Source: Montifringilla adamsi (lineage: Eukaryota > Chordata > Aves > Passeriformes > Passeridae). From it: DNA of 64,000 bases. The notes under the pieces are model-generated. The model saw nothing but the letters and a program-made list of their open reading frames with translations. It did no database searches and was not told the origin of the DNA. Made by a program: the position numbers and the translations under genes. Below, piece by piece: positions 53,913 to 64,000 of this stretch. Location: contig JAGGNK010008781.1 in the NCBI GenBank assembly GCA_017590115.1, positions 747,471 to 811,470 on the forward strand, given 5' to 3'. Position 1 is the first letter of the stretch. Each line of letters begins with the position of its first letter.

Positions 53913-56900
53913 GTCAGCTGCAATTTTTCATGGCTGTGTGGCTGCTCCTGTTGTATTCCTGCTTGGAAATGGACCCAGTGCCGTGATGTCCCTGAATTCA
54001 GTCCAGTTCTGCCCCTGGATTTCACCTGGAACTCCAGCAGTGGTGCAGGGGCAGTGGAAGTTTCTCTTTCTGCCACCTGTGATTGCATTTTATGAGATTG
54101 ATGAGAAGAGCAAAGGATGATCATGTTTGCAGCATGGGGCCTTCTGGAAGTAGGAGCACCCTTTAATTTATGATTTACACTCATCAGTAGTGATGGAGAT
54201 GTCAATTTTTTTGTACCTATGGGAGAAATGTCTGCTCTGGAGCCACTCCCTGCTTCAGTGCTCTTCATTTCTCTTTCTTACACAAATAGCTTCCAAGTTG
54301 TTTCTACTTCATCTTTTCTCCACACAATTCATCTGCCCACTTCTCACATTCATGTAAAAACTCTGGCACCAATCCTTGGCTGTTTCATGTTTTAGATTAT
54401 TTTGCTCCTAAGCACTGGAAAAGTCTGCACCCGTAATTCAGATGATTTTGTTGCTTCTTGTTTTACATCTCCACAAATTCTGCAGAACACAATGTTTCTT
54501 TTATGAACAAAGAGTTCTAAATTATTAAACACAGAAATAAGAGATGGAGACATATTTTGTAGTGCTTTTCCTTTGGAATTGTCAGAGAAGTTTGATTCAT
54601 TCATGCTATTGCATGTTTTTACCATGAAAAAGAGTTATTCCTTTACCTTCCTTCACTTACTGCTGTTCATTGTGTGTCCTAGGATGCTCTGATACAGAAA
54701 ATAACCATATTGCATTTTAAATTTCCATTAGCTGTGCTGGCAGTCAGAAGCAGCCCTGCAGCCACCGGGTGTGTGTGTGCAGAGAAGCTTCCAGCGAGGG
54801 AAAGGCTCCTGTGCTCCTGCTGGCCTGCAGACACCGGGTGTGTGTGTGCAGAGAAGCTTCCAGTGAGGGAAAGGCTCCTGTGCTCCTGCTGCGCCGCGAG
54901 CGTGGCTGGGCTGTGCTCCTCGTGCAGAAGCCAGGTCTTGCTCTCATTCGGTGGGAGCCCTCATTGCAGGGGTCACCTCATGCAGCACTGAGCGAGGGGC
55001 AGGGGTGATGATTCTCTCCACGTATTAATTTGGTGAATGTACTGAGTTGAACTGCAGATTTTGCTGATAAATGAGCCCCCAGCTCAGCAGGCTGTTGAGA
55101 TTGATTGCTGTTTAGCAGAGCACGTGTGCTTAGCTGAGGAGGCTGAGTCCCAGAGAGTGGCAGAGCCCCAGTGGCTCTGAGCAGGGTCAGCTGTGGAGCT
55201 GGGACTCCAAGGAAGGTCAGCCAGCCATGGAATGGGAGCAGTGCTCAGCCAGCAGCCTGGTTCCTCTGCATGTGCTGCTCAGGAATGAGGGCACGCAGGG
55301 ACTCTGAGGGAGTGCTCTGCATCCTGCTCACACAGGTGTCACTCTTCCCTTCTGCTTCCAAAATTTAATCATTCTTCACCTCTACTCTTCTCTCTAATTT
55401 TGTTGAAATTGGTCTAATATTCTGGAGGGAATGGCAGAGACTCAGATGGACTGATTGCATAATCCTCTCTTTATTAAGGAGCTTGGAAAAAGAAAAACAA
55501 CTCCCAAACCAGCTTGTTATAGCCATCTATGCCACTGCAGAAATGATTTCTTTCTAAGCATTTTATCCTATCTATTTTAAACCTTCCCAGATATTGTGCT
55601 TTTCATTTCTTTCTGAGACTCTTCCACTGTCTTTTTGCTTTGAATTTGCTCCATGTTTCCTGTTGTTTCTAATTATACTCTCCTGCCTACCTGCTCTAGC
55701 AATTTTCTCTCCTTGACGGATAAATCCTTGAAATATTTGTGGAAAGTGAGCACTTTCTGGTTCTTGTGCCTTTTAAGCCTCACCTACTGATATTTTTTTC
55801 AGAAAATCACCAACCTGCCTTCTGCTCTACTTGATGTTCCTTTAAGTACTGCTCGTTCAGGCCCTCTGGAAATCTGGCAGATTATTTCTTCTACCGTTTT
55901 TCTAAAAAACCCTGCCCATTTCCTGCGGTCCTTGTGGCTCTTGTTTGTACCTTATCCTGCTGTGCAATGACAGCAGAACTAAAGTCAAGCAGCTTGAGCA
56001 AAGCAAATGGAAAACCATGCCTAAAAACCCATTTATATTCACGGACTGTAGTGATAATTCTGGCAGCGCTGTGTTTTAATTCCTCACATCGTTTGGTTGC
56101 TTTTAATACCCATAACAGCTGCCCGTTGGATTTCTCCACACAAATTCCAAGAACCGTGCTAGTTAGAGGGTTTGGAGTAAGTTCCCCATCCAAATTTTCC
56201 ATTTTGCTTGCTTGGAGCAGATATTCTAAGCCCACACTTTTGGTGATTTTGTGTCCCAGCTCGTACCCCCTTGAAGATTTTCACTGCAGGAAAAGAAGAG
56301 CAGTGTCTGTATTTGCAAAGATTCCACGTCAGCCTTGCAAAGAAAGAGAGTTTACATTCAATTAAGTCATTAGACTCATAATTGGACTAAGAAACTCTGG
56401 GGCAGTAGCAGTGAGAGTAAAAACGAAGTAAGAGTGAGTAGTTCAAGCTGTCCAGTGTTCAGGTGTGTGCTGTGAAATGTTACTGGAGCAGAAATTGATC
56501 TTCACTTGCTGCTTCCCCCCCTTATGTGAATGATTTATGAACCTGTTGAAGCTGTTAATGATTACTAACATTACTGAATTCATAATTATAACAATTAGGG
56601 TGTCTCTTCCCCTGCCTCCAGCTCGATAAAATCAATATGTCTTTCTCAAGGGCTGGATGTGCATCTTTCCACGGTCAGTTGCAAAGATTTCTGAGTTCAG
56701 TCTGAGGCCCCCCCAGGTAGGAGCAGTGCTCTGCTGAAGCTCAGAAGGGAATCTGCTGCTGAGGTCCAAGATTAGTACCTGCAGACTGGGCTCTCAGAGT
56801 GGCTGTAGAGCCCAAATTCCAGCAGCTGGAAGGCTGCCACACAAGGAAGGCTGAGTGATGGGTTCTGGCCTCCCCCAGCTGACAGCCCGGCTCCTCACTC

Positions 56901-57612
56901 TGCTCAGGTGGTATTTCCCATTCACAGGGGCACATTTCTGAGGATGGCATGGAGCATTTCAAGCCATGGCTGTTTTTCTGTCTCCCCCACTTTTCTAGTT
57001 ATTAGTCTGATCATGTTATTATTTTTACTGAAAGAGTAATTTCCTTTTGGAAATGGCAAACAAGTGCAGCCACGTTCTGCCAGAGTGGATTGAGTGAGGT
57101 GGTGAGAGCCCACCATTCTCATCTGCCTCCTCAGATCAGGGAATATTTAAACTCCATTTAAGTTTATCTGCAGTAATGGTTTTGTTTACAGCTGTTTGGC
57201 TGGAGGTGATTTGAGGACACAGAAACTTGGAAGGAATAATTCTGGAGGAGGGAGCTGTTACCAGCCATTCCATGTTCCAGAAGCTCAGTGTTTTACTGGG
57301 AGCTCTTGCAGGAGGAGGAGCTGCATTGGCATTATCCCTTGCATGTCTGGGGTGGGATGGGCTCTTGGAATTGTGACTTCAGCTCCAGCCAGGGTGGCTC
57401 CTCTGGCTGCTTCAGCCATTAGAATAATCAGCTTCTGCAAAAGTCTTTCAGGGAACAGGCATTTAAAATCCCTAAGTGCTTTTAGAGTGGAGCTTGGTGA
57501 GTTTATGGAGAGATGACATGGTGTGGTGGTTGCCCTGGCAGGGAGCAGCCCAGCTCAGGGTGCAGCTCTGCTTTCTGCTGCCTTGGATTTCCCTCTGCAG
57601 GGAGGATCTGCC
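53913..57612. other. Intron-like non-coding sequence
   Basis: Apart from the 69-bp duplication at 54764, no repeat, exon or RNA gene is recognised. The largest open frame is about 143 codons (55934-56365 +) and has no recognisable domain. An AT-rich run at 55360-55860 is pyrimidine-rich on the + strand. Confidence 0.5.
54764..54891 (+). repeat. Tandem duplication, 69-bp unit, about 1.9 copies
   Basis: ACCGGGTGTGTGTGTGCAGA and the sequence following it recur at 54764 and 54833 (offset 69 bp). Over about 59 bp the copies differ at one base (CCAGCGAGG against CCAGTGAGG). Each copy carries a short GT run and an AAGCTT site. High identity suggests a recent duplication. Confidence 0.93.
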
Positions 57613-57725
57613 TGCCACAGGGGTCTCTCCCTGCCACAGGGTCTCTCCCTGCCACAGGGGTCTGTCCCTGCCACAGGGGTCTCTCCCTGCCACAGGGGTC
57701 TGTTCCTGCCACAGGGGTCTCTCCC
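57613..57725 (+). repeat. Minisatellite, 19-bp unit, 6 copies
   Basis: Six copies of TGCCACAGGGGTCTCTCCC. The second copy lacks one G (18 bp). The third has TCTGTCCC and the fifth TCTGTTCC, so the T-C and T-G variants partly alternate. Confidence 0.93.
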
Positions 57726-57819
57726 TTGGTGTTTGCTGCAGCAGCTCCTGCACTGCTGGCAGCAGTGACCATGGGCTGCTGCTGCTGCTGGGGGACACAG
57801 AGGCACCCAAGGGTGGGAC

Positions 57820-58043
57820 TGGGAGCACCCAGGGGCACAGACCCCAGCAGGGACACCCAGGGACACAGATCCAAACAGGGACACCCAGGGACACAGACCC
57901 CAGCAGGGACACCCAGGGACACAGATCCAAACAGGGACACCCAGGGACACAGACCCCAGCAGGGACACCCAGGGACACAGATCCAAACAGGGACACCCAG
58001 GGACACAGACCCCAGCAGGGACACCCAGGGACACAAATCAGTG
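57820..58043 (+). repeat. Minisatellite, 28-bp unit in alternating register, about 8 copies
   Basis: The unit CAGGGACACCCAGGGACACA plus an 8-base tail repeats at exact 28-bp spacing from 57848 to 58016. The tail alternates strictly between GATCCAAA and GACCCCAG, so the real amplification unit is a 56-bp dimer. A degenerate copy precedes the array and the last copy ends AATCAGTG. All three frames on each strand are open, giving apparent proteins of 160-280 codons that are repeat artefacts. Confidence 0.95.
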
Positions 58044-58142
58044 CTGCTGATTCCTGCACTGATTCTTGCACTGCTCCCTGCCCTGGGGGGCTTTGCTGGC
58101 TCCGGGCACCTCCCACGGGGTAATTCCCTGCAGCATAACTGC

Positions 58143-58404
58143 AATCATAACCTGCCACTGCTATTATTATTATTATTATTTTATGTTTTTATTGCTTTTA
58201 TTGTTTCCATCACTCCTGGGAGTGTCCCCAAGGACTGGCAGGCTCTTGTGTCCCCTTGCACTGAGCAGCCCTGGGCTCAGGTGCTGCACAGCCTCGGGCT
58301 CCAAGGGGGAGCAGCAGGTGCAGCAAACCCCAAAAGGATTGACTCCAGCACTTCATGCTGATAGGAACATGACTTCTGAGAGCTCTTGAACTCACACAAT
58401 TTTT
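58143..58404 (+). repeat. 262-bp tandem duplication, first copy
   Basis: Starts AATCATAACCTGCCACTGCT, runs through an ATT microsatellite and about 200 bp of unique sequence, and ends in CTCACACAATTTTT. The second copy follows without any gap. No known transposon is recognised inside the unit. Confidence 0.96.
58160..58181 (+). repeat. ATT microsatellite (duplicated at 58422-58443)
   Basis: A run of about six to seven TAT/ATT units beginning CTATTATTATT, present with the same length in both copies of the 262-bp duplication. Confidence 0.85.
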
Positions 58405-58666
58405 AATCATACCCTGCCACTGCTATTATTATTATTATTATTTTATGTTTTTATTGCTTTTATTGTTTCCATCACTCCTGGGAGTGTCCCCAAGGACTGG
58501 CAGGCTCTTGTGTCCCCTTGCACTGAGCAGCCCTGGGCTCAGGTGCTGCACAGCCTCGGGCTCCAAGGGGGAGCAGCAGGTGCAGCAAACCCCAAAAGGA
58601 TTGACTCCAGCACTTCATGCTGATAGGAACATGACTTCTGAGAGCTCTTGAACTCACACAATTTTT
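58405..58666 (+). repeat. 262-bp tandem duplication, second copy
   Basis: Repeats 58143-58404 at a constant 262-bp offset. The only difference I find is near the start (ATACCCTG against ATAACCTG). Even the 68-codon chance open frame is identical between copies. Such identity means a very recent duplication, an ongoing tandem polymorphism, or an assembly error. Confidence 0.96.
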
Positions 58667-58885
58667 GATGTCACAAGTACATCAAAAGCTGTGATTTGAT
58701 TTGGCAGGACCTGGGACTCAGCTGCAGAGCTGTCCCATCATCCTGTCTGTGTGATTTCCTCATGGCTGTCAGATCATCCCAAGGTGTGTGGAGGGGAAAC
58801 ATCTGCTCCAGTAAAAATGTACCACAGCTGGAGCAGGGACAGGGACAGGCGGAATAATTTACTGAGAAATAATCTACCGTGAGAA

Positions 58886-58951
58886 AGGGGCTAGACCAGG
58901 TGGAGTTCAAAGGTCTCTCCTAACCAAGATTGCCCTGTAATTCTGTGATTT
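58886..58951 (+). mobile_element. CR1 LINE, terminal 3' fragment
   Basis: GGGGCTAGACCAGGTGGAGT, then TCAAAGGTCTCTCCTAACC and TGTAATTCTGTGATTT, follows the last 65 bases of CR1: the GGACTAGATGATCT-type block, AAAGGTCCCTTCCAACC, and the terminal ATTCTGTGATT repeats. The 3' end is the part CR1 copies always keep. Upstream sequence is not recognisably CR1, so this is a very short or strongly decayed copy. Confidence 0.8.
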
Positions 58952-61889
58952 AAAATATATTTCAGCCTAAAGCTCTTTCAAAAGTTGATTTTGGAGGGAG
59001 GCAAGGTGTATCTTCTCTTTTCAGTTTATTTTTCATATTACTGCTTAAAAATAAGAAACAAATGGAATTCTGGAAGCTTCTGTTTTAATATTAAGAAAGC
59101 TGGAAAGTATTTCCTTTTTTTAATTCTAGACTTGGCAAACACTGAACAACTGTGTACAGAAAACTCTTTTTAAATTTTTATTTTAACTGAAAAGGACTTT
59201 GCAGTTTTGGAAGATGTATGAGTTCAGCAGAAATACTTGCTGAATAGGTCACAGCAGAGGAAATTCCTGCAGCTGAGGGTACTAATCTCATATATTGGAT
59301 GTGCCTTGGCAGGTATCTCCAAATAAGTCACTAATTTTGAAATACATTGAGAGCTTGAGTCTTGTGGAATGTGATGCTGCTTTTATATATAATTGTATTT
59401 GTGGAACCAGTGTGGACACTAAGAAGAAGGCATAAGAAAAGGTGTTACAGATCTCACCGTGGAGACGTGGCTGCAGCTAAATGCTAAGGTCCAGATCTTC
59501 CACTCTGGATTTAATGCCACAATTACATTTTGGAAAAATTAGTAAGGGTCATAATTTCAAAACCATTCTGACTTCCAAAGTCTAACCCCACATATATTTA
59601 TGCACAGGTGTAAATTTGCTGGTCATGTATGAGAGGGCTTTTAAGTGGATAAATATTTTTGTAGGATGAGGAGGGAGTCGTGCTGCAGGGCTGAGCACGG
59701 TGCTTGATCTCCTGGCTTGGTGTGCTGGGATTACTCAGCAGTAAATATTTGCAGTGCTGGCTCTGGGGGTTTTCAGCATGAAGAGCCTGGGTCTCATTCC
59801 CTCAGAGCAGAGCAGGGTTTGTGCAGCTCCTGCCATTCAGAAAAAGGTTTCTTTCATTTCCAGGAGGCTGCGATGCTGTTAACAGGCTGCCAAATTGCAA
59901 TGTGAATGGAACATCTAAAGCTGCTTTTAGGAATGCTCGGGAGTGTTACTGATCCAGAGGCTGGGGTCTGGGGGTGAGGCTGTGGATGCCCACAGCGCTG
60001 CCAGTGCTGGGCTGACCCTCCCTGCCCCCTGTGCTGGGCTGTTCCTGACTGAGCCCTGTATACCTGCTTTGCCTACCCATAAAACGGCAGCTGTGGCTGA
60101 TTTTAACAGCTTTTCCCCTTGCTAAGCCAACCATCACCACATTCCCTGGTGATCCTGTACGGGTCTGAGCCTTGGCTGGATCCTGCGGACACTTCACCCC
60201 TGAATCGTGAACACTTGTGGCTCTGTGCCTGCTCTCCTCTTCTGCAGTTTTACCACACTTACCAGTGAGTTATCCTGCGTTTATTGTTATTTTTGTGCCG
60301 AGGACGATAAAACAGCAGGTGGAGAAAGCCGGATTGAGTGTATTTGCGGGGTTTTATTGGACTTTGCACTGTCAGTAAAACCATTTTTGTAGCTCTGCCT
60401 CCTGCCCAGGAGCTGGGCTGTGCTGCTCGTGCCTCGTGGTGGGGCTGCTGCAGAGGGACCTGATGTCCCTGGCTGCTGGGGATCCCTCACTGAGTGATTG
60501 TCTGATGGGCTGGAATAAAGTCAGCATTGATTTACCCTTCCCTTGGCACAGTGTGGGAAATGATCCCTGCCTTAACCACGCCAGGAGATGCTCAGAGCCC
60601 TGGTTCTGAACTGAACTGCTGACTCGGTGGGTAATTGTGTTTTAAATTGATATTATATTAAGAGATTTGCTAATTTTTGCTCACTTTTGAATTGAGTTAT
60701 TTGGGAAAAGTGCTATCAACAGCTGGAAAATCACATAGTGAATAATTTATTTGACAATAGCAAAAAAATGAAAGTCAGATAAATAATTCAGCAAATATTT
60801 CTCAACAACACTACTGATGTCAAGCACCAGAGAGATGGATCAATTTTTAAAAATAACTCTATTACATGATTAGCAGACTCATTTCTTGGTGATTTTTCTT
60901 GCTAGTTGGTTCACTTCATGCAGTGGTTCCCACAGAAAAATGACTTTTCAGTCTACCTATCCTGAATTTTTAATAGTAAGATGACACTGAATAAAGTAAA
61001 ATTTTCATGTAGTGCTGTATGTATCACCTTCTCTTGGTACATCAGTGGTGAGTAATGATCTTTGCTGTAGCACAGGGCTCCAGGTTCTACAGATATTGGC
61101 TTTTAGAGTGCCCTCTCTGACCTTGGGATGGGCTGAGCCCCAGGTCTCACTTTCTTGTCTAAAATATTTGAGTTTTTATTGTTTGTGTGATGTGCAGAGG
61201 ATGAGCTGTCAGTGTGCTGACACACATGGGGCAGTGTTGCACCATGCTGCTGGGCTTGGGTTAATAAAATTCCAGCTTTTTGGGTGAACTCAGACGTGTT
61301 GTTTGTGCTGCCAGGGAGGGCTGGGAATCCTGCTGGCCTTGCCAGGCAGATGCCAGCCTGGCTGGATGTGAGACCAGAGCGTGGTGAGCTCTCCTCCTGA
61401 GCTGAGCCAGCCCCTCCGAGCTGCCGGGCACCACCGTGCTTGTTGAAACTCCTGCTCCGTGGCAGTTCTTGCAGTATTTGATTTTTTACCTGAAGTACCA
61501 GCTGTAGGAACAAAACAGTCCACAGAAAACCTGCAGGACCCACGGCTGCCCCTGCTCACCCCTGCGCGTCGCCACGAGGTCTGTCAGGCATGCAGCAGCA
61601 GCAGTTTATTGCATTGCAAGTGGCTGTTTATTCAGCAGAGATGTGATCTCTGTCTCCCCAGCAAATGTGGAGAGGAATGCAAATGTCCCTCCTGCCACAA
61701 CAGTTTGGCTCAGATGTAGAGGCTTCTTAAAACAAAAACCCTCGCAAATAAAAGGATTCTCTCTCCCGAGACCAGAGTTGTGGATATTTTTTAAGAATTC
61801 AGCAAAGACTAGACAGACAGTCTTCTCTTGGTGAAAATAAACTAAAATATTATCAGGATTCTCTCCTGGCTACTTTAAATATAGATGGG
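58952..61889. other. Intron-like non-coding sequence
   Basis: About 2.9 kb without recognisable exon, repeat family or RNA gene. AT-rich at the left (59000-59660) and at 60640-61010, GC-richer between. Short open frames only. Confidence 0.5.
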
Positions 61890-61904
61890 ATATATATATA
61901 TATA

Positions 61905-61954
<50 letters not shown>

Positions 61955-61974
61955 TATTCCTTCTGGTATATATA

Positions 61975-62020
<46 letters not shown>

Positions 62021-62034
62021 TATTCCTTCTGGTA
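61890..62034 (+). repeat. AT dinucleotide microsatellite, itself duplicated (66-bp unit)
   Basis: A long TA run with one internal TGTGTG step leads into AAATATATTCCTTCTGGTA. The whole block is then repeated once at a 66-bp offset. The non-repetitive CCTTCTGG tag in both copies shows that a segment of the array plus flank was duplicated, rather than simple slippage alone. Confidence 0.95.
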
Positions 62035-64000
62035 CAGGAGATTTTTCACTCAAGTGATTTCTTTTCTCTTAATATCTTCTAGTTGCCTCCTCCTTTTTTT
62101 TCCCCACCCAAAATCTGTTTAGGTGTGAAGACAGTTTGTTACTGGGCTGCATGTTCCCAGGAGCACTGCAAAAATATGGATAAAATCCACTTTATTTAAA
62201 GACTTTGGCACTGCTGGGGATCTGCTGCTCTAGGGGAGTGCAAATGCAATGTCCATGCGCTCTAGGGGAGCTCTAGGGCTGGGGACAGAAGGGAAGGAGG
62301 TACCAAAAAGCAAATATTCTGAAGGAAGGGCTGGTTCTCTAGTGATCCTTTGATTTCCTTCCCACCTCCTCATTCTTGGTTAGGAAACAAGAACTGTTCA
62401 GTGATGGTATCAGGAGTAATGGCTTCCAATTCCAGAAGAGAGGAGCAGAGAAGGTTTGTAGAATCCTTTTAGTGAAATTGTTTACATTCTGCAGAAAATA
62501 CCATAGGAAAAGGTTTTCTTATTTTTATTTTAAACAGAATCTGGATCAGAAATTAAATGTTTTTTAAAAAATACGGAGCTTTGTTCCAGTGTGGCAGTGC
62601 TTTGGCTTTTTAGGCATTTATCTACATCTGCTGTGGGCTGATGTTGTTTCCTCCCACACAGGGAAGGGAACTTGGTGGTTTTGTCTGAATAACAGCATAG
62701 CACATAACCTTACTTTTAGCCAAAAAATTAACTTCTGTCTGAAATGTCACCTTTTTTCCCACTGTGTGGTGCATAAATCATCTCATCCCCTCTTTTTATG
62801 AGAAAGTAATTTTCAGTTTAATTTTCTCTCCTGTGGAACAGGAGTAATGGTTTTCACAAACCCCTGCGGGCCTCCTGGGGTCGGCTGTGCTGCTGCCACC
62901 CTTCTCTCTGCTGGGAAGCTTTCCCAGTGATCCTGGAAACATTTCTTCCTTTCCTGAGCTCTGCTGTGGCACCCCTTGCCCTGGCCCTGCAGCGTTTCAG
63001 GCCAGACTGCTTTGGTGCCCTGCAGGAGATGTGCTGGCCACCTTTGTGGGGGTGGAGGAGAATAAAATTACCTTTCCTCTCCTCTCCTCTGCCGCAGGCT
63101 CCTTGTTCACGTTCCTGTGACACATCCTGGTTTGCATATTGATGGTTCAGGCTGCTCCTGTCCACGGCAGCCTGCTGGAGCCAGTGATGGACCTTGGGAC
63201 CTTCTATGATGAGAACGTTGCAGGGCTGCTCTGGGGAGGGGCAGGAGGAGCCTGGTGTGGGGGGCATGGCACAGGGACCACAGCTGGTGAGGGCAGCACG
63301 GGATGCTCGACCTGAGAGCACTGCCCGCGTCCAGGAGCTGCTCCTGGGTTTACAAGTCTCTCCTCAAAGCAGGGTGTGACAGCCCTCTGAGGAGTGCTCC
63401 CTGAGGATGTCACAGCAGAGGTGCCAGCACTGGCCAAGGGCCGAGGGCCCTGCCCCTCTCAGAGCCAGAGCCAGCAGAGGAGGTGTCTTTATCAAATATT
63501 TTGCCTGTGTCAGGGTGTGTCAGAAGCAGCAGGTGCAGGGTGGCCCCGTGGAGGTAGGAAATACTCCCCTAGAGACAGGACAGGGTTCCCCATGGCTCTT
63601 CATTTGTAAGAGCTGCTTGATCTCTTGTTGGGGAATAGAGGGCAGATGAAGGAATACAGAACAAAGCTGTCTGTGCCATCCTGGCTGGCAGAAAGAAGGA
63701 CCTGACTACTCCATTCCAGTGAATTTTGGGGTCATCAGTTGGGCTGAGATGCTGTGAAGGTGTGTCTGCATGGCGCAGAGCTCAGCAGGGCCCTGCTCAC
63801 GAGGAGTTCATTGGCACCACCCGAGCTCCTCTGCAGTTTAACCCTCAACATAAACAGCAACACCCAGGGGAGGGATTTGGCTTTGAACCAGCACCAAGAA
63901 CTGTTTTACTTCAACTGAGCCTGCATTGCTGCTGTGACCCTTTGGGGTGTCCATCCTCCACTTTGTGACCTTGTCCCCTCCCACACTGCCCCTGCCAGTG
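62035..64000. other. Intron-like non-coding sequence to the window end
   Basis: No exon, RNA gene or transposon is recognised. A GCTCTAGGGGAG block occurs twice near 62230 and 62261. GC-rich sequence from 62860 gives chance open frames up to 155 codons on the minus strand. Confidence 0.5.

Noticed and set aside
55120..55225. Weak similarity to a second MIR-like core (GAGGCTGAGTCCCAGAGAG, GGCAGAGC)
   Set aside because: The blocks are too short and wrongly spaced for a call.
57472..58361. Open frames of 160-282 codons on both strands with Asp-Thr-Gln or Cys-Pro-Trp repeats
   Set aside because: Produced by the 19-bp and 28-bp arrays, which happen to lack stops in all frames.

Overview
The window looks like vertebrate, most likely avian, nuclear DNA, and nearly all of it is intron or other non-coding sequence. 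The evidence is: no dense gene packing or operons; one short open segment with good splice sites inside tens of kilobases of stop-riddled sequence; two recognisable CR1 LINE 3' ends, the characteristic sauropsid retrotransposon; very little other interspersed repeat; and many short GC-rich minisatellites, as is common on small gene-rich bird chromosomes. The species cannot be named from this sequence. The only coding sequence I can defend is a 144-bp internal exon at 23498-23641 on the + strand. Its 47 complete codons resemble the extracellular region of the TMEM132 family (single-pass neural membrane proteins with cohesin-like and Ig-like domains). Both flanking introns are phase 2. If the call is right, the window is this exon plus at least 23.5 kb of the upstream intron and 40.4 kb of the downstream intron, which fits the very large introns known for TMEM132B/C/D. 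I found no neighbouring exon of the gene, no promoter, no polyadenylation site I would trust, and no RNA gene. Layout: 1-5.1 kb, plain intron-like sequence; 5.1-6.1 kb, a 32-bp minisatellite (about 17.5 copies) followed by a CpG-richer patch; 6.1-6.5 kb, an AT-rich segment resembling a conserved non-coding element; 6.5-19.6 kb, featureless; 19.6-19.8 kb, a 29-bp minisatellite; 21.6 kb, a 39-bp duplication; 23.5 kb, the exon; 25.7-26.1 kb, a second candidate conserved element; 31.8-32.05 kb, a CR1 fragment; 38.3 kb, a 31-bp minisatellite; 39.1-39.5 kb, two 19-nt A tracts and a 16-bp palindrome; 42.2-42.9 kb, CpG-richer sequence; 44.6-44.9 kb, a third candidate element; 53.8 kb, a MIR-like relic; 54.8 kb, a 69-bp duplication; 57.6-58.7 kb, a hotspot with a 19-bp array, a 28-bp array in alternating (56-bp) register, and an almost exact 262-bp tandem duplication; 58.9 kb, a CR1 tail; 61.9-62.0 kb, a duplicated AT microsatellite; the rest is featureless. 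I see no novel gene system. The points most worth a second look are the tandem-duplication hotspot near 58 kb, the shared 28-32 bp unit length of four arrays, and the isolated TMEM132-like exon.
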